The notes under the pieces: generated by a model
Databases searched by the model: none
What the model was told of the DNA's origin: nothing
What the model saw: only the letters and a program-made list of their open reading frames with translations
Part shown: piece after piece, positions 43,701 to 52,634 of the stretch
How the letters are laid out: every line of letters starts with the position of its first letter
Position numbering within the stretch: the stretch's first letter is position 1
Assembly: GCA_963741755.1 (NCBI GenBank)
Contig: CAVUJG010000002.1
Span: 310,001 to 374,000, forward strand
Direction of reading: 5' to 3'
From: Sva-07 sp963741755
Lineage (GTDB): Bacteria; Actinomycetota; Acidimicrobiia; Acidimicrobiales; Ilumatobacteraceae
DNA: 64,000 nucleotides
Translations under genes and position numbers: made by a program

Positions 43701-44675
43701 CAGTCCAGCGCGCACGACGCTCGACTTCCCCGAGCCGCTGGCCCCGACGAGAGCGATCAGGCGCTGGCCGCGGCCCAGGTTGCGCAGGATCTCGGCGGTC
43801 AGCGCATCTCGGCCGAAGAACGTCGACGCGTCGTCGGTGCCGAACGCCCGCAAACCCTTGAACGGGTTGGCGGCAGGTCGCTTGGCGCCGAGTTCCGGTG
43901 CGGGTCGGCGCGACTGGATCTTGTCGTCGTGGAGCAGGACGTGCTCCTCGAGACGGAGGAGCCGAGGTGAGGGATCGATGCCGAGTTCGTCACCGACGTG
44001 GCGGCGGAACCGGCCAATCGCCCGCAGTGCTTCAGCCGCCCGTCCCGAACGATAGAGCGCCAGGGCCTGGTACTCGACGAGCCGCTCGCGCAGCGGATGC
44101 TGCTGACGCAACAGTTCCAGCTCGCTGACGACCTCGCCGTCGAGTCCGCAGGCCAGGTCGGCCTCGATCCGGTCCTCCAGCGCATCGATGCGCTCGTCGC
44201 CGAGGCGCACGCTCTCGAAGTGGGCGAACTCCTCGTCGGCGTAGTCCTCGAAGGCCGTGCCGCGCCAGAGGTCGAGTGCCACTCGCAACTCGGTGGCGGC
44301 GGCGGCCGGGTCGCTCGACAGCAACGAGCGCCCTTCCGCGGCTCTGCGTTCGAAGTGCTCGACGTCGAATTCGCCGGCATCGACGTTCAGCCGGTAACCG
44401 GAGCCGACCGTCTCCAGCACCGACTGTTCGCCGCGCTCCCGGTTGGGCTCGAGGGCTGCTCGCAGGCGCGAGACGTACACCCGCAGCGCGTTGAGCTTGC
44501 CGGCGCTCTCGTCGCCCCACAGTTCCTCGAGGATCCGGTCGGTCGACAGGACCTGGCCGTGGTGGACGAGCAGGAGGGCGATCACCGCCTTCTGACGGGG
44601 CGATCCGAGGTCGACGTGCGCCCCGTCACGGAGGACCGTGACGGGGCCGAGTGCTCGGAACTGCATGTCGTTCAC
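40792..44675 (-). CDS. SARP-type regulator fused to STAND NTPase, TM helix and BMP-like sensor
   Basis: About 1290-residue one-component regulator with one apparent indel near 41215. Order: OmpR-like winged helix (residues ~1-97, SPRQKAVIALLLVHHGQVLS, VYVSRLRAALEP), bacterial transcriptional activation domain (~104-250), linker, STAND NTPase (~270-700; start NPFKGLRAFGTDD, Walker A GASGSGKS near 310, Walker B LILIIDQFEELF near 400), one transmembrane helix (~723-749, AVAALGVTLGIAGLFLFGVL), then a BMP/Med-like periplasmic binding fold (~755-1080: ITFFGNRDDRSWNANIASGL, GFVGVNPGADN, GADVVFHAAGQSG) and a C-terminal beta-rich domain. DNA binding is cytoplasmic and ligand sensing should be outside. 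It is divergent from a small exported-protein gene. Confidence 0.88.
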
Positions 44676-44893
44676 TCGATCACCCCCCGATTACCGAGAG
44701 ATTAACGCACATCGTCCCTGGTAGGGGGCGGTGTGTGGCGGGCCGCCGGCGGTCGTGTATCCGGCAGGCGTGTCGGGTGACATCGCTCGGCAATCGGCGC
44801 TCACTGACGGTCAACATCCGTCGTGGAGCGTGATCGGCAGCCGGCTCGACCGAATCGGCGCCCTCACCCCTCGGGGTCGACGAAAGGCACGCC
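44676..44893. promoter_or_regulatory. Divergent control region between the SARP regulator and a small exported protein
   Basis: A 218-bp gap. Close to the regulator start, gattaccgagagattaac has two gatta words 13 nt apart, and a third partner is not obvious. Spaced direct repeats are the usual target form for SARP-type regulators, so autoregulation through this site is conceivable. Otherwise nothing distinctive is seen. Confidence 0.3.
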
Positions 44894-45253
44894 ATGCACA
44901 GCAACGACAGCTCCACCACCATCCCGGCCGAGATCACCGATGTGGTCGCTCGGGCGACGAACACCAGGCCCCGGTTGCGAACCCTCGTCGGCGGCGTGAT
45001 CGCCGTCGGCGCGGTGACGTTCGGGATCGGGGCGGCCCTCGCCCAGGAGTCGCCGCCGTCGGTCCCGGCAGTTTCCGATCACCCGGCGATCGCCGAGATG
45101 GCCCGAGCCAACGGCCTCACTGGTCTGTCACCCGCCAGCCTGGCACCGACTACTTCGTACTGGTACCGCGACAACGCAGCCATCGCCGACTGGGCTCGCT
45201 CGGAAGGCCTGACCGGTCTCTCGCCTGCCAGCCTCACAACGACCGACGACTGA
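44894..45253 (+). CDS. Small exported or membrane-anchored protein with an internal 20-residue repeat
   Basis: Unrecognised protein of 119 residues. Residues about 33-51 (VGGVIAVGAVTFGIGAALA) form a hydrophobic segment followed by AQE, so it is a signal peptide or a single anchor. The outer part contains a repeated unit: AIAEMARANGLTGLSPASL (about 65-83) and AIADWARSEGLTGLSPASL (about 96-114), separated by PTTSYWYRD. Each unit is probably a helix plus a short turn. Its gene is divergent from the transmembrane SARP regulator and ends at a strong terminator. It may be a target or ligand of that sensor (inference). Confidence 0.68.
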   Translation: MHSNDSSTTIPAEITDVVARATNTRPRLRTLVGGVIAVGAVTFGIGAALAQESPPSVPAVSDHPAIAEMARANGLTGLSPASLAPTTSYWYRDNAAIADWARSEGLTGLSPASLTTTDD

Positions 45254-45261
45254 CAGGTCCA

Positions 45262-45333
45262 CCCCAGCCCGAAAAATGCCTGGATTGTCGCACTGAGCGC
45301 GACGATCCAGGCATCTTTCCGGTGAGGCTGGGG
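45262..45333. terminator. Nested hairpin, probable bidirectional terminator
   Basis: The inner stem pairs atgcctggat (45276-45285) with atccaggcat (45305-45314), extended by gtcgc/gcgac with a 7-nt loop. An outer stem pairs ccccagcc (45262-45269) with ggctgggg (45326-45333). A-rich sequence precedes the inner stem and ttt follows it. It lies between the convergent small exported-protein and acyl-CoA dehydrogenase genes. Confidence 0.85.
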
Positions 45334-45336
45334 CGG

Positions 45337-46633
45337 TCAGCGCGGGATCGAGCTCCAGGGACCGGAGTCGGCGCGGGGCTCGCGCGGCAGACCGAGGACG
45401 CGTTCGCCCACGATGTTTCGCTGGATCTCGTCGGAGCCGCCGGCGATGCGATAGCCGGGAGCGCCCAGCAGATGCTCGTTCCAGGCGTAGGTGCCCCACT
45501 CCCCCGTGTCGGCGATCAGCTTGGCGCCGAGGATGTCGCCGATGACCTCGCCCATCTCGGTCATTCCCTCGGTCCACAGGAGCTTGCCGAGCGACCCTTC
45601 TGGACCAGGTGTGCCCGATCGGGCGAGGTCCGCCGCACGCCGGTTGGTGTACGACTCGACGCGACCGTGGATGTAGACCTTGGCCAATTTGTCGCGCATC
45701 ACCGGATCGTCGGTCACCCCCATCATCCGGGCCGTCGCGAGCAACTGCTTCCACGAACCACCCGATGCCGAGCCCTCTCCGCCCGATTCGGAGTGGTCGC
45801 GCTCGAAGCTGAGTGTGGTCGTGGCCACCTTCCAGCCGTCGCCGACGTCACCGAGGCGCAGATCGTCCGGAATGCGCACATCGCTGAAGAACACCTCGCA
45901 GAACGACGAGCCTCCACTCATCTGCTTGATCGGACGGACCTCGACGCCCGGTGCATCGAGCGGCAGCATGAACGCCGTCAGGCCCTGCTGCTTCTTGACG
46001 TCGGGATCGGTGCGGGCGATCAGCTCGCCCCACTGGCTGAACTGCGCCCCGGAACTCCAGACCTTCTGACCGTTGATCACCCATTCGTCGCCATCACGCA
46101 CGGCACGGGTTGCGAGCCCGGCGAGGTCCGATCCGGCGCCGGGTTCGCTGAAGAGCTGACACGCGAGCATGTCGGCACGTCGCAGATCGGCCACGAAACG
46201 CTCCTTGAGCGCATCACTGCCGAGGACGCGGATCGTGCTCGCCACCAAGCCGACGGTGACACTCACCAGTTCGTGGCTGCCCGGCGACTGGTACTGCCGC
46301 TCGATCCGGCCGAGGGCGCGGGCATGTGCCCGGCTGAGGCCGAGGCCGCCGTATTCGACTAGGCCAATCGACGGCGTGGTAGCCCTGCGTCGCCTTCTTC
46401 TGCACCCACTCGGCGATCGAGAGGATGTGGGCGCGCTCGTCGTCGAACGACATGTCGCTGAACACCGACACGTCGAAGTCGCCCTCTCCCCACACGAGTC
46501 CGGAATCGAGCGTGGCTCGCCGCGTGGCGTTCGCCTCGAACCAGTCGGTCGCCTGGGCGGAGAAGTCGTCGACGGAGATGTCGGGGTCGACGAGTGGGCG
46601 TTCCCGCGTGCCGGTTGTTCGGGTGTCGGTCAT
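45337..46633 (-). CDS. Acyl-CoA dehydrogenase, FadE type (frameshifted)
   Basis: Acyl-CoA dehydrogenase of about 430 residues. The N-terminal part from ATG 46633 (MTDTRTTGTRERP, WVQKKATQGYHAVDWP) is followed, after a one-base shift near 46365, by VEYGGLGLSRAHARALGRIE and the core LFSEPGAGSDLAGLATRAV, VINGQKVWSSGAQ and GGSDEIQRNIVGERVLGLP. The SDEIQRNI end is typical of actinobacterial FadE enzymes that act on bulky (sterol-type) acyl-CoAs. It is the last gene of a leftward unit SDR-SnoaL-FadD-FadE. Confidence 0.87.
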
Positions 46634-46643
46634 GTCGAGCCTT

Positions 46644-48206
46644 TCAGGTCGTGACGAGTTCTTCGAGGTCGCCGGCAAGCCACGCGTCACGCAGCCGGCG
46701 CTTGTTGATCTTGCCCATCGTGTTGCGCAGGAGATCGGAGACGATGTGGTACTCGCGAGGGCACTTGTAGTGGCTGAGGCGCTCGCGCAGCCAGTCGGAC
46801 AGCTCGGCGGGGTCGGGCGGCGATGCGGGATCGGTGGGCATGACGAGCGCGATGAGCATCTCGCCCATGTCGGGATGCGCCACACCGACGCATCCGACGT
46901 CGGCGACGCCCGGGTGGTCGATCAGCAGTTGCTCGGCCTCGGCCGGGTAGATGTTCGCGCCGCCGGAGACCACCATGTCGCTGAACCGGTCGGTGATGAA
47001 GACGTATCCGTCAGCATCCATGTAGCCGATCTCGCCGAGGGTGAACAGTCCGGGCTCAGGATTCGATGCTGCGGTCTTCTCCGAATCGTTGGGGTAGATG
47101 ATGCCGCGGCCGGTGGCGTCACGGAAGAACAGTCGACCCTCGGTCCCCGCAGGCACCTCGTTCATCTCCTCGTCGAACACGACCGCGGCGAACGGCGGGA
47201 CCGAGCGACCGACCGAACCCTGGTGTTCGAGCCACTCCTCGCTGGAGATCGTGCAGACGGTGCCGACCTCGCTGGCGCCATAGGCGTCACGGAAGACGGG
47301 ACCGAACCACTCGATCATCGCCGCCTTGACCTCGACCGGGCACTTGGCACCGGTGTGGGCGAGCATCTTCATCGAGCTGACGTCGTACTTCTCCTTCACG
47401 TCGTCGGGCAGCGCCAGCAGCCGCACGAAGTGGGTCGGGACCATCACACTCGTCTCGGTCTTGTAGGTGTCGATGGCGGCCAGCGTCGCCTCGGGATCGA
47501 ACTTCGACAGGATCACCGACGGCACTCCCGCACAGAGCAGGCGCATTCCGGACAGCGGACCGGTGTGGTACATCGGCCCGACGACCAGGTGGGTGCCGAA
47601 ACCCGAGAAGCCACCCTGCGCGAGCGCGTCCAGGTGTTCGACCATGTTGGTGCCGCCCGCGAACATCGTCGGCGGGAGCTCGGTGCCCTTCGGCAGTCCG
47701 GTCGTGCCCGAGGTGTAGAGCAGGTTCGGGCGCGGCACGACCTCGTCCGGCGGGTCGTCGGTCGAACCGCCGGCGAGCCAGGTGTCCCAATCGACGACAC
47801 CATCGATGCCGTCGCACTTCCAACCGATCACCGTCTCGACGCCGGACTCACGGGCCGCTTCGAGTCCACGCTCAGCGGTCTCCGGGCCCACGAAGAGCAC
47901 CCGGCTCTCGGAGTCGGACAGGATGTAGGCGGTCTCCGACGCAGTCAGGTGGAAGTTGACCGGGACAGACGACGCTCCGGCGAGCAGACCACCGAGATGC
48001 GCCAGCGCGGTCTCCGCGGAGTTCTCGGCGAACACCGCAATGCGATGCGCGGGCCCGAGGGCGCCCGATCGGTCGGCATCGAGGAGCAGGTTGGCGCACC
48101 GGTTGAGGGCGTCGTCCACCTGCGACCAGGTCAGCTCGCGATCGCCGTCGACCAATGCGAATCCAGTCGGGTCGGCGGCGGCACATGCCTTGGCGAAACG
48201 GGGCAT
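46644..48206 (-). CDS. Acyl-CoA synthetase, FadD type
   Basis: AMP-forming ligase of 520 residues with the core motif LLYTSGTTGLPKGTELP, the adenylate motif AYGASEVGTV, FITDRFSDMVVSGGANIYPA and the C-terminal catalytic Lys in NTMGKINKRRL. It activates a fatty- or side-chain-type acid to the CoA ester. The ATG at 48206 overlaps the stop codon of the SnoaL-like gene by one base (TGATG); the in-frame extension upstream of it is not conserved. The acyl-CoA dehydrogenase follows 11 nt downstream. Confidence 0.92.
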   Translation of the reverse strand: MPRFAKACAAADPTGFALVDGDRELTWSQVDDALNRCANLLLDADRSGALGPAHRIAVFAENSAETALAHLGGLLAGASSVPVNFHLTASETAYILSDSESRVLFVGPETAERGLEAARESGVETVIGWKCDGIDGVVDWDTWLAGGSTDDPPDEVVPRPNLLYTSGTTGLPKGTELPPTMFAGGTNMVEHLDALAQGGFSGFGTHLVVGPMYHTGPLSGMRLLCAGVPSVILSKFDPEATLAAIDTYKTETSVMVPTHFVRLLALPDDVKEKYDVSSMKMLAHTGAKCPVEVKAAMIEWFGPVFRDAYGASEVGTVCTISSEEWLEHQGSVGRSVPPFAAVVFDEEMNEVPAGTEGRLFFRDATGRGIIYPNDSEKTAASNPEPGLFTLGEIGYMDADGYVFITDRFSDMVVSGGANIYPAEAEQLLIDHPGVADVGCVGVAHPDMGEMLIALVMPTDPASPPDPAELSDWLRERLSHYKCPREYHIVSDLLRNTMGKINKRRLRDAWLAGDLEELVTT

Positions 48207-48727
48207 CAGGGTCCGATCGGTCGGTTGGTGGAGGGTCGGTCGAACGACCCCGGACGGAACTTGTCGACGTCGAGCTTCATCGCATCGGGGACCGCTTCGG
48301 TGGTCGAGCCGTGGTGCACGCACACGCGGTGAAGGATCCGCCACTCGCCATCACGACACTCATAGCTGTCGAGGTACCGACCGTAGAACGTCGACAGCCG
48401 GCGGTCGTCTCGGTGGAACAGGTACGCAACGGTCAGGGCTTCGCCGCTGGCGTGCTCGCCGTCGGGGTCGATCTGCACCCGATGATTCGACGTGGTGTGC
48501 ATGGTCCACTCCCACGCGTCGTGGCTCCCCACGACGCGCTCACAGAACTCCCACGCGTTGCCGACGAACACACCGTGATCGTCCGTGCCATCGGGCCAAT
48601 AGGCCGACTTCATCACGACGACGTCGAGTCGATCGACGCCGTAGGAGTACCGGCGCGACGCTTCGCGGCAGGCCTCGATGGCGAGCAGTTGCTCGACCGT
48701 CGGCGTCGGATTGGAGGCCTCGCTCAT
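48206..48727 (-). CDS. SnoaL/NTF2-like protein
   Basis: SnoaL-like protein of 173 residues: LLAIEACREASRRYSYGVDR at the start, then WPDGTDDHGVFVG, TMHTTSNHRVQIDPDGEHA and FYGRYLDSYECRDGEWRIL. These are the usual strands of the family, which in Rieske clusters includes beta-subunit-like and dehydratase-like proteins. The FYGRYLD..W.I pattern is close to aromatic-dioxygenase beta subunits, though none of the Rieske genes is adjacent. It overlaps the SDR gene by ATGA upstream and the ligase by TGATG downstream. Confidence 0.85.
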   Translation of the reverse strand: MSEASNPTPTVEQLLAIEACREASRRYSYGVDRLDVVVMKSAYWPDGTDDHGVFVGNAWEFCERVVGSHDAWEWTMHTTSNHRVQIDPDGEHASGEALTVAYLFHRDDRRLSTFYGRYLDSYECRDGEWRILHRVCVHHGSTTEAVPDAMKLDVDKFRPGSFDRPSTNRPIGP

Positions 48728-49500
48728 GCGGTCGACCCGCCGTCGACGACGAGCACGTGGCCGGTGACGAATTCGGCGAGGCCCGACACCAGGAACAGCA
48801 CGGCTCGCGCCACGTGGTCGGGCTGGCCGACGAGTCCGAGCGGGTTCGCCGAGATGCGGGACGCGATGTCGACTCCGCTGGCCTTCAACGGCTCGAGTTG
48901 GTCCTGGACCCCCGGCGTGTCGATCACCCCGGGTGCCACGGCGTTGACGCGGATGCCACGGGGACCGAGCTCACGGGCGAAGGCGCGGGTGAGCGAGACG
49001 ACGGCGGCCTTCGACGCGGCGTAGGCGGAGATGTTGGCCCCACCGCCGAGCGCGGCGATCGATGCGAGGTTGACGATCGATCCTCCGGCGGGCATGTGGT
49101 GAGCCGCCTGGCGGGCGACGCTGAAGGTCGAGCGCACGTTCACGTCGAGCATCCGCGAGACGAACTCGTCGGAGGCGTCGAGCATCGGACCGGTCGTCGG
49201 GAAGATGCCGGCATTGTTGACCACGATGTCGAGCCGATCGTCGGTCCCGGCAGCCACGCGCACCGCTCGATCGACATCGGCAGCACTCGTGATGTCGCAG
49301 CTGACGAATTCGGCACCCGTCGTCTCGGCCGAAGCGTCGTCGATGTCGCCGATCGTGACGACTGCTCCGGCATCGATCAGGCGGCGAGCGATCGCTGCCC
49401 CGATCCCCTTTGCGCCGCCGGTGACGAAGGCACGTCGACCGGTCAAATCGACCAGCTCGGATGCGGATGCTCCGTCCACGGAGACGAGCTCGTCGGTCAC
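48724..49500 (-). CDS. SDR family oxidoreductase
   Basis: Intact SDR of 258 residues. It has TGGAKGIG, Asp in IGDIDDA (NAD-preferring), VNNAGIF, the catalytic Ser in LASIAAL, YxxxK in SAYAASKAAV, VAPGVIDTPG and the end VVDGGSTA. It opens a four-gene leftward unit (SDR, SnoaL, FadD, FadE) joined by overlaps. Likely a 3-hydroxyacyl or alcohol dehydrogenase step before side-chain activation. Confidence 0.92.
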   Translation of the reverse strand: MTDELVSVDGASASELVDLTGRRAFVTGGAKGIGAAIARRLIDAGAVVTIGDIDDASAETTGAEFVSCDITSAADVDRAVRVAAGTDDRLDIVVNNAGIFPTTGPMLDASDEFVSRMLDVNVRSTFSVARQAAHHMPAGGSIVNLASIAALGGGANISAYAASKAAVVSLTRAFARELGPRGIRVNAVAPGVIDTPGVQDQLEPLKASGVDIASRISANPLGLVGQPDHVARAVLFLVSGLAEFVTGHVLVVDGGSTA

Positions 49501-49543
49501 GGCGGCGAGATTACCGAACCATCGTTAAGAATCATGAGCCCTG

Positions 49544-49644
49544 CGATGAGCGAACCGACCGTATACGGCGATTTCCCTCATCGAAGCCCGCGAACACGTC
49601 CCTGCGATGAGCGAACCGACCGTATACGGCGGTTTCGCTCATCG
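49544..49644. repeat. Palindrome family A, two tandem copies
   Basis: Copies at 49544-49583 and 49605-49644, both starting cgatgagcgaaccgaccgta. The second provides the stop codon (tca at 49639-49641, read as TGA on the minus strand) of the P450 gene. Unlike the other paired loci, this one lies between an upstream start region (SDR at 49500) and a gene end rather than between two gene ends. Confidence 0.9.
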
Positions 49645-50906
49645 GTAGGTGACGTCGAGTTCGAGGTGCTCGAGGCCGCGGAGGATGAAGCTGCGCCCAT
49701 AGCGCAGCGATGCCTCGTCGACCACGGCGATCGTGTCGAGCCGTTCGGCGAGTGTCTGCAGCGCGCAGACCGCCTCGAGCCGTGCCAGCGCAGCGCCGAG
49801 ACAGAAGTGGATGCCGTGCCCGAACGCCATGTGCTGGTTCACGCCGGGGCGGTCCGGCTGGAACTCCTCGGGATCGTCGAACACGCGGTCGTCGTGGTCG
49901 GCCGAGCCGTACATCACCCACACCGTCGACCCTGCCGCCACGGGAGTGCCGGCGATCTCGGTGTCGGTGGTGACGATGCGGAACAGGCCCTGGTTCGGGA
50001 CTCGCCCAGCGCAGCGCCTCCTCGACCACGAGCGATCGCCCGCGACGGATCGGCCTTGAGTCGCTCCCATTCGTCGGGGTGGTTCGCGAGCTGCACCATC
50101 ACGTCGGCGAGCAGGCTCGCCGTCGTCTCACTTCCGGCCACCTGGATCTGGCGGATGATCGAGAGCATCTCGGCCATGCCGAGCGGGCCGCCCTCCACCC
50201 CGTCGGCGGGCGTCAGCTCGGCGTTGAGCAAGTCGGTGAGGAAGTCGTCGCGTGGGTGGTCCCGCCGATCTTCGATCTCGGAGGCGAAGTACTGCTGCTG
50301 GTCGACGATGTCGAGCTCGGCGGCGACGCGTTCGTCGTCGGTGATGGTCCGTCCGATCGCAGCGACCGACGAGTCGGCCCAGCGTTTGAACTCCGCCTGG
50401 CGGGTCTCGGGCACCTCGAGGATGACCGCCACCGCCCGCACCGGAAGTGCGACCGCGAACGAGTTGAGAAAGTCCACGCGGCCGGCGCCATCGAAGCCGT
50501 CGACCAGCTCGCTGCAGATCGTGCGAATCGCCGGTTCGAGCTCCTTGACCATCTTCGGGGTGAACGCCTTCGACACGAGTTGGCGATAGCGGGTGTGCGG
50601 TGGGCGGATCCTCGGTGAGCATCGTCGGCACGTTGGGCCACCCTTCGCGATCACCTCCCTGAGGCGGGCGAGCAGCTCTGGCGACGGCTTTGCCGCCGGC
50701 GTGCCGAACCGCGACGAAAACGTCGCCGGCTCGTGGAGGATGCGCTTGACGTCCTCGTGGCGCGACACGGCGAAGATGCGCTCGCCGGGGCGACCGAATT
50801 GGGCGCCGTCGAGTTCGAGCACCGGGGCCTGATCGCGCATTTCGCGGTACTTCGGGTACGGGCACTGCACCACTGCGTCGTCGGTGGCATCGAACGTGAC
50901 GGTCAT
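49639..50906 (-). CDS. Cytochrome P450 (frameshifted)
   Basis: P450 of about 420 residues. It has I-helix VAGSETTASLLA, the K-helix region EEALRWASP, and the heme loop FGHGIHFCLGAALARLE with its Cys. Two mutually compensating shifts near 50600 and 50640 scramble about 13 residues that otherwise read GWPNVPTMLTEDPP. A third near 50030 separates the I-helix part from the heme part. All conserved elements are present when the indels are corrected. The ATG at 50906 overlaps the Rieske alpha stop (ATGA), so P450 and Rieske enzymes are made together. The end of the reading frame is set by a family A palindrome. Confidence 0.85.
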
Positions 50907-52249
50907 CGAGCGATCCACTCGCCGAGGATCTCGTGGAAGTGGCGGGGCTTGGTCTCCTGGTAGTCGGCGAAGGTGACGCCCGGCTTGATCATCGCCTCGA
51001 GACCCAACTGGACCTCGGGCAGGTTGTAGACGTCCTGGTTGAACACTCGACCGAGCATGCCGAGTTCCGTGGCCACGGTCCAATCCTCGTCGTCGGTCAA
51101 CCAGTGGATCGGTGCCGCGGGAGGCCGCTCGTCACCCGGGTACGGCGACAGGAACATGCACTCCATGATCGAACGGCGGTGATCGTTGCCGTACGGGCGG
51201 AACCGGTAGACGATCCGGTTGTAGGCGCCCCACGGATGGAAGTTGGGGAACACGGTGTAATAGATGCTCTCGGTCAGCTCGGCGTCGCACAGCTCGTCGG
51301 CCCGGTCGCCGATGGCCGGCCGCAGCGCCGCACGGGCGGACTCGGCCGCGAGATGCCTGGCCGTCTCGTCGAGCGGCACGACCATCTTTGGCTCCTCGTC
51401 GAGGTTCCGGTCGCTCATCGCGTCGAAGATGTCCTGCTGGGTCGGCTCCCAGGTCAGGTGCGGGCTCGGCACGCCGTTGGGCGTGATCGCCCGACTGAAG
51501 TTGCCGAACACGTCGTACTGCGTGATCGCGTCGCCGAGGCTCGGCAGGAGCTGGGGGTGCGTGGCGACCACGTGGTAGGCCTCCATGAACGCCTCTTGGG
51601 CGACCTTCCAGTTGCAGTTCATCACCTTGGCGACATGGGCCTCCTTGTAACGATCCTGCAGGGGCCAGCGAGTGAAGTGCTCGCCGAGGTCGCCGAGATG
51701 GTCTTCGAGTGGCGCCGCAGCGAGGTCCATGTTGATGAACACGAACCCACCCCACGTTCCGACGAGCACCTCGGGCAGGCCCCACTCGTCGGGTTCGAGC
51801 CTGGGAAAGTCCCACTGGCACGGCACCTGCTTGAGGCACCCGTTCAGCTCCCACGCAAAGCCGTGGAAGGCGCACCGGAGTTCGGTGTCGCGACCGGCGT
51901 GTTCGCGGATGCGGCGGCCGCGGTGCGGACAGACGTTGTGGAACGCACTGATCTCGTCGGGGCCCGACCGGACGACGAGGATCGAGCGGCCGACGACGTC
52001 GTAGGTGATGTGGTCGCCGACTTCGGGGATGTCCTCCTCGCGGCACGCCATCTGCCAGACCTTGGTCCACACCTTCTCGACCTCGAGCCGGTGGAACTCG
52101 GCGCTCGTGTAGCGCTCGACAGGCACATCCTCGGTGCTCGGCGGCATCGGCGAGAACCACCGCAACACCTCGGGCACCTCATGGCTGTCGGTGTCGAGCA
52201 ACTGCTGGTACGTCAGCGTCGGTGGCTTGGTGTAGTCGATCGCGGTCAC
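50903..52249 (-). CDS. Rieske non-heme iron oxygenase, alpha subunit
   Basis: Alpha subunit of 448 residues. Rieske ligands are in CPHRGRR and CAFHGF; the iron His pair is in AYHVVATH. It is similar to the alpha subunits at 4734-6140 (YTVFPN, PWGAYNRI, LGMLGRVFNQDVYN) and 33594-35213. The GTG start at 52249 overlaps the stop of the small partner gene (GTGA), and its own stop overlaps the P450 start. The reading frame extends upstream but there reads the small gene out of frame. The electron-transfer partners are not adjacent. Confidence 0.92.
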   Translation of the reverse strand: MTAIDYTKPPTLTYQQLLDTDSHEVPEVLRWFSPMPPSTEDVPVERYTSAEFHRLEVEKVWTKVWQMACREEDIPEVGDHITYDVVGRSILVVRSGPDEISAFHNVCPHRGRRIREHAGRDTELRCAFHGFAWELNGCLKQVPCQWDFPRLEPDEWGLPEVLVGTWGGFVFINMDLAAAPLEDHLGDLGEHFTRWPLQDRYKEAHVAKVMNCNWKVAQEAFMEAYHVVATHPQLLPSLGDAITQYDVFGNFSRAITPNGVPSPHLTWEPTQQDIFDAMSDRNLDEEPKMVVPLDETARHLAAESARAALRPAIGDRADELCDAELTESIYYTVFPNFHPWGAYNRIVYRFRPYGNDHRRSIMECMFLSPYPGDERPPAAPIHWLTDDEDWTVATELGMLGRVFNQDVYNLPEVQLGLEAMIKPGVTFADYQETKPRHFHEILGEWIAR

Positions 52250-52517
52250 GCGTTGGCGTCTTTCTGGCTGGTGGTCGAGTCGGCGGTCGCCGACTCGGTC
52301 TGGCGGAACCGTGGCAGCACTGCCAGGCGAGGCGGGAGCTGCGGGCCGGCGAGCCAGCCACACAGGTGCGGGTCGGCGTGGTAGACGTCGCCGCTCACCC
52401 ATCGACCGTCGGGGGTGAAGACGCCCGACCTTGCCGTCGCGCGGCGGTGACGGTCAGATTGCCGTCGTCACGTACGTCGTAGAGCGCGCCGCTCAGTGCA
52501 TGCTTTCGTTGTCGCAT
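52246..52517 (-). CDS. Small Rieske-associated protein with DPxLCxW signature (two indels)
   Basis: Homologue of the 71-residue protein at 6137-6352. From the ATG at 52517 it reads HALSGALYDVRDDGNLTVT, then, allowing one-base insertions near 52440 and 52405, DGKVG and VFTPDGRWVSGDVYHADP followed by HLCGWLAGPQLPP. The span of 272 nt minus two inserted bases gives exactly 90 codons including the stop. Its stop overlaps the GTG start of the Rieske alpha gene. As written the frame ends early, so it would be missed by gene callers. Function unknown; association with the adjacent oxygenase is inferred. Confidence 0.72.
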
Positions 52518-52532
52518 CGGAACCCCCAGGCC

Positions 52533-52558
52533 TGATCGTGGTGTGGGTGACACGATCA
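52533..52558. promoter_or_regulatory. Inverted repeat, candidate operator
   Basis: tgatcgtg (52533-52540) and cacgatca (52551-52558) are perfect inverted repeats 10 nt apart, in the 117-bp gap upstream of the small-protein/Rieske/P450 operon and 16 bp before its first ATG. The arrangement fits a dimeric repressor site. Confidence 0.45.
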
Positions 52559-52634
52559 CAGGTACGACCGCTGAAGATCAGGGCCAAAGGTCCCGGAATT
52601 GACCGCTTGGCCGATTCCCGGCGTCGGGCACCGA

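Noticed and set aside
48206..48727. SnoaL-like protein as a true Rieske beta subunit.
   Set aside because: It shares the fold and the FYGRYLD segment, but no alpha subunit is adjacent; it sits with FadD, FadE and an SDR, so the beta-subunit call is not supported.
52249..52402. N-terminal extension of the Rieske alpha subunit to 52402.
   Set aside because: The extension is the small partner gene read in the wrong frame; the GTG at 52249 overlapping that gene's stop is the better start.
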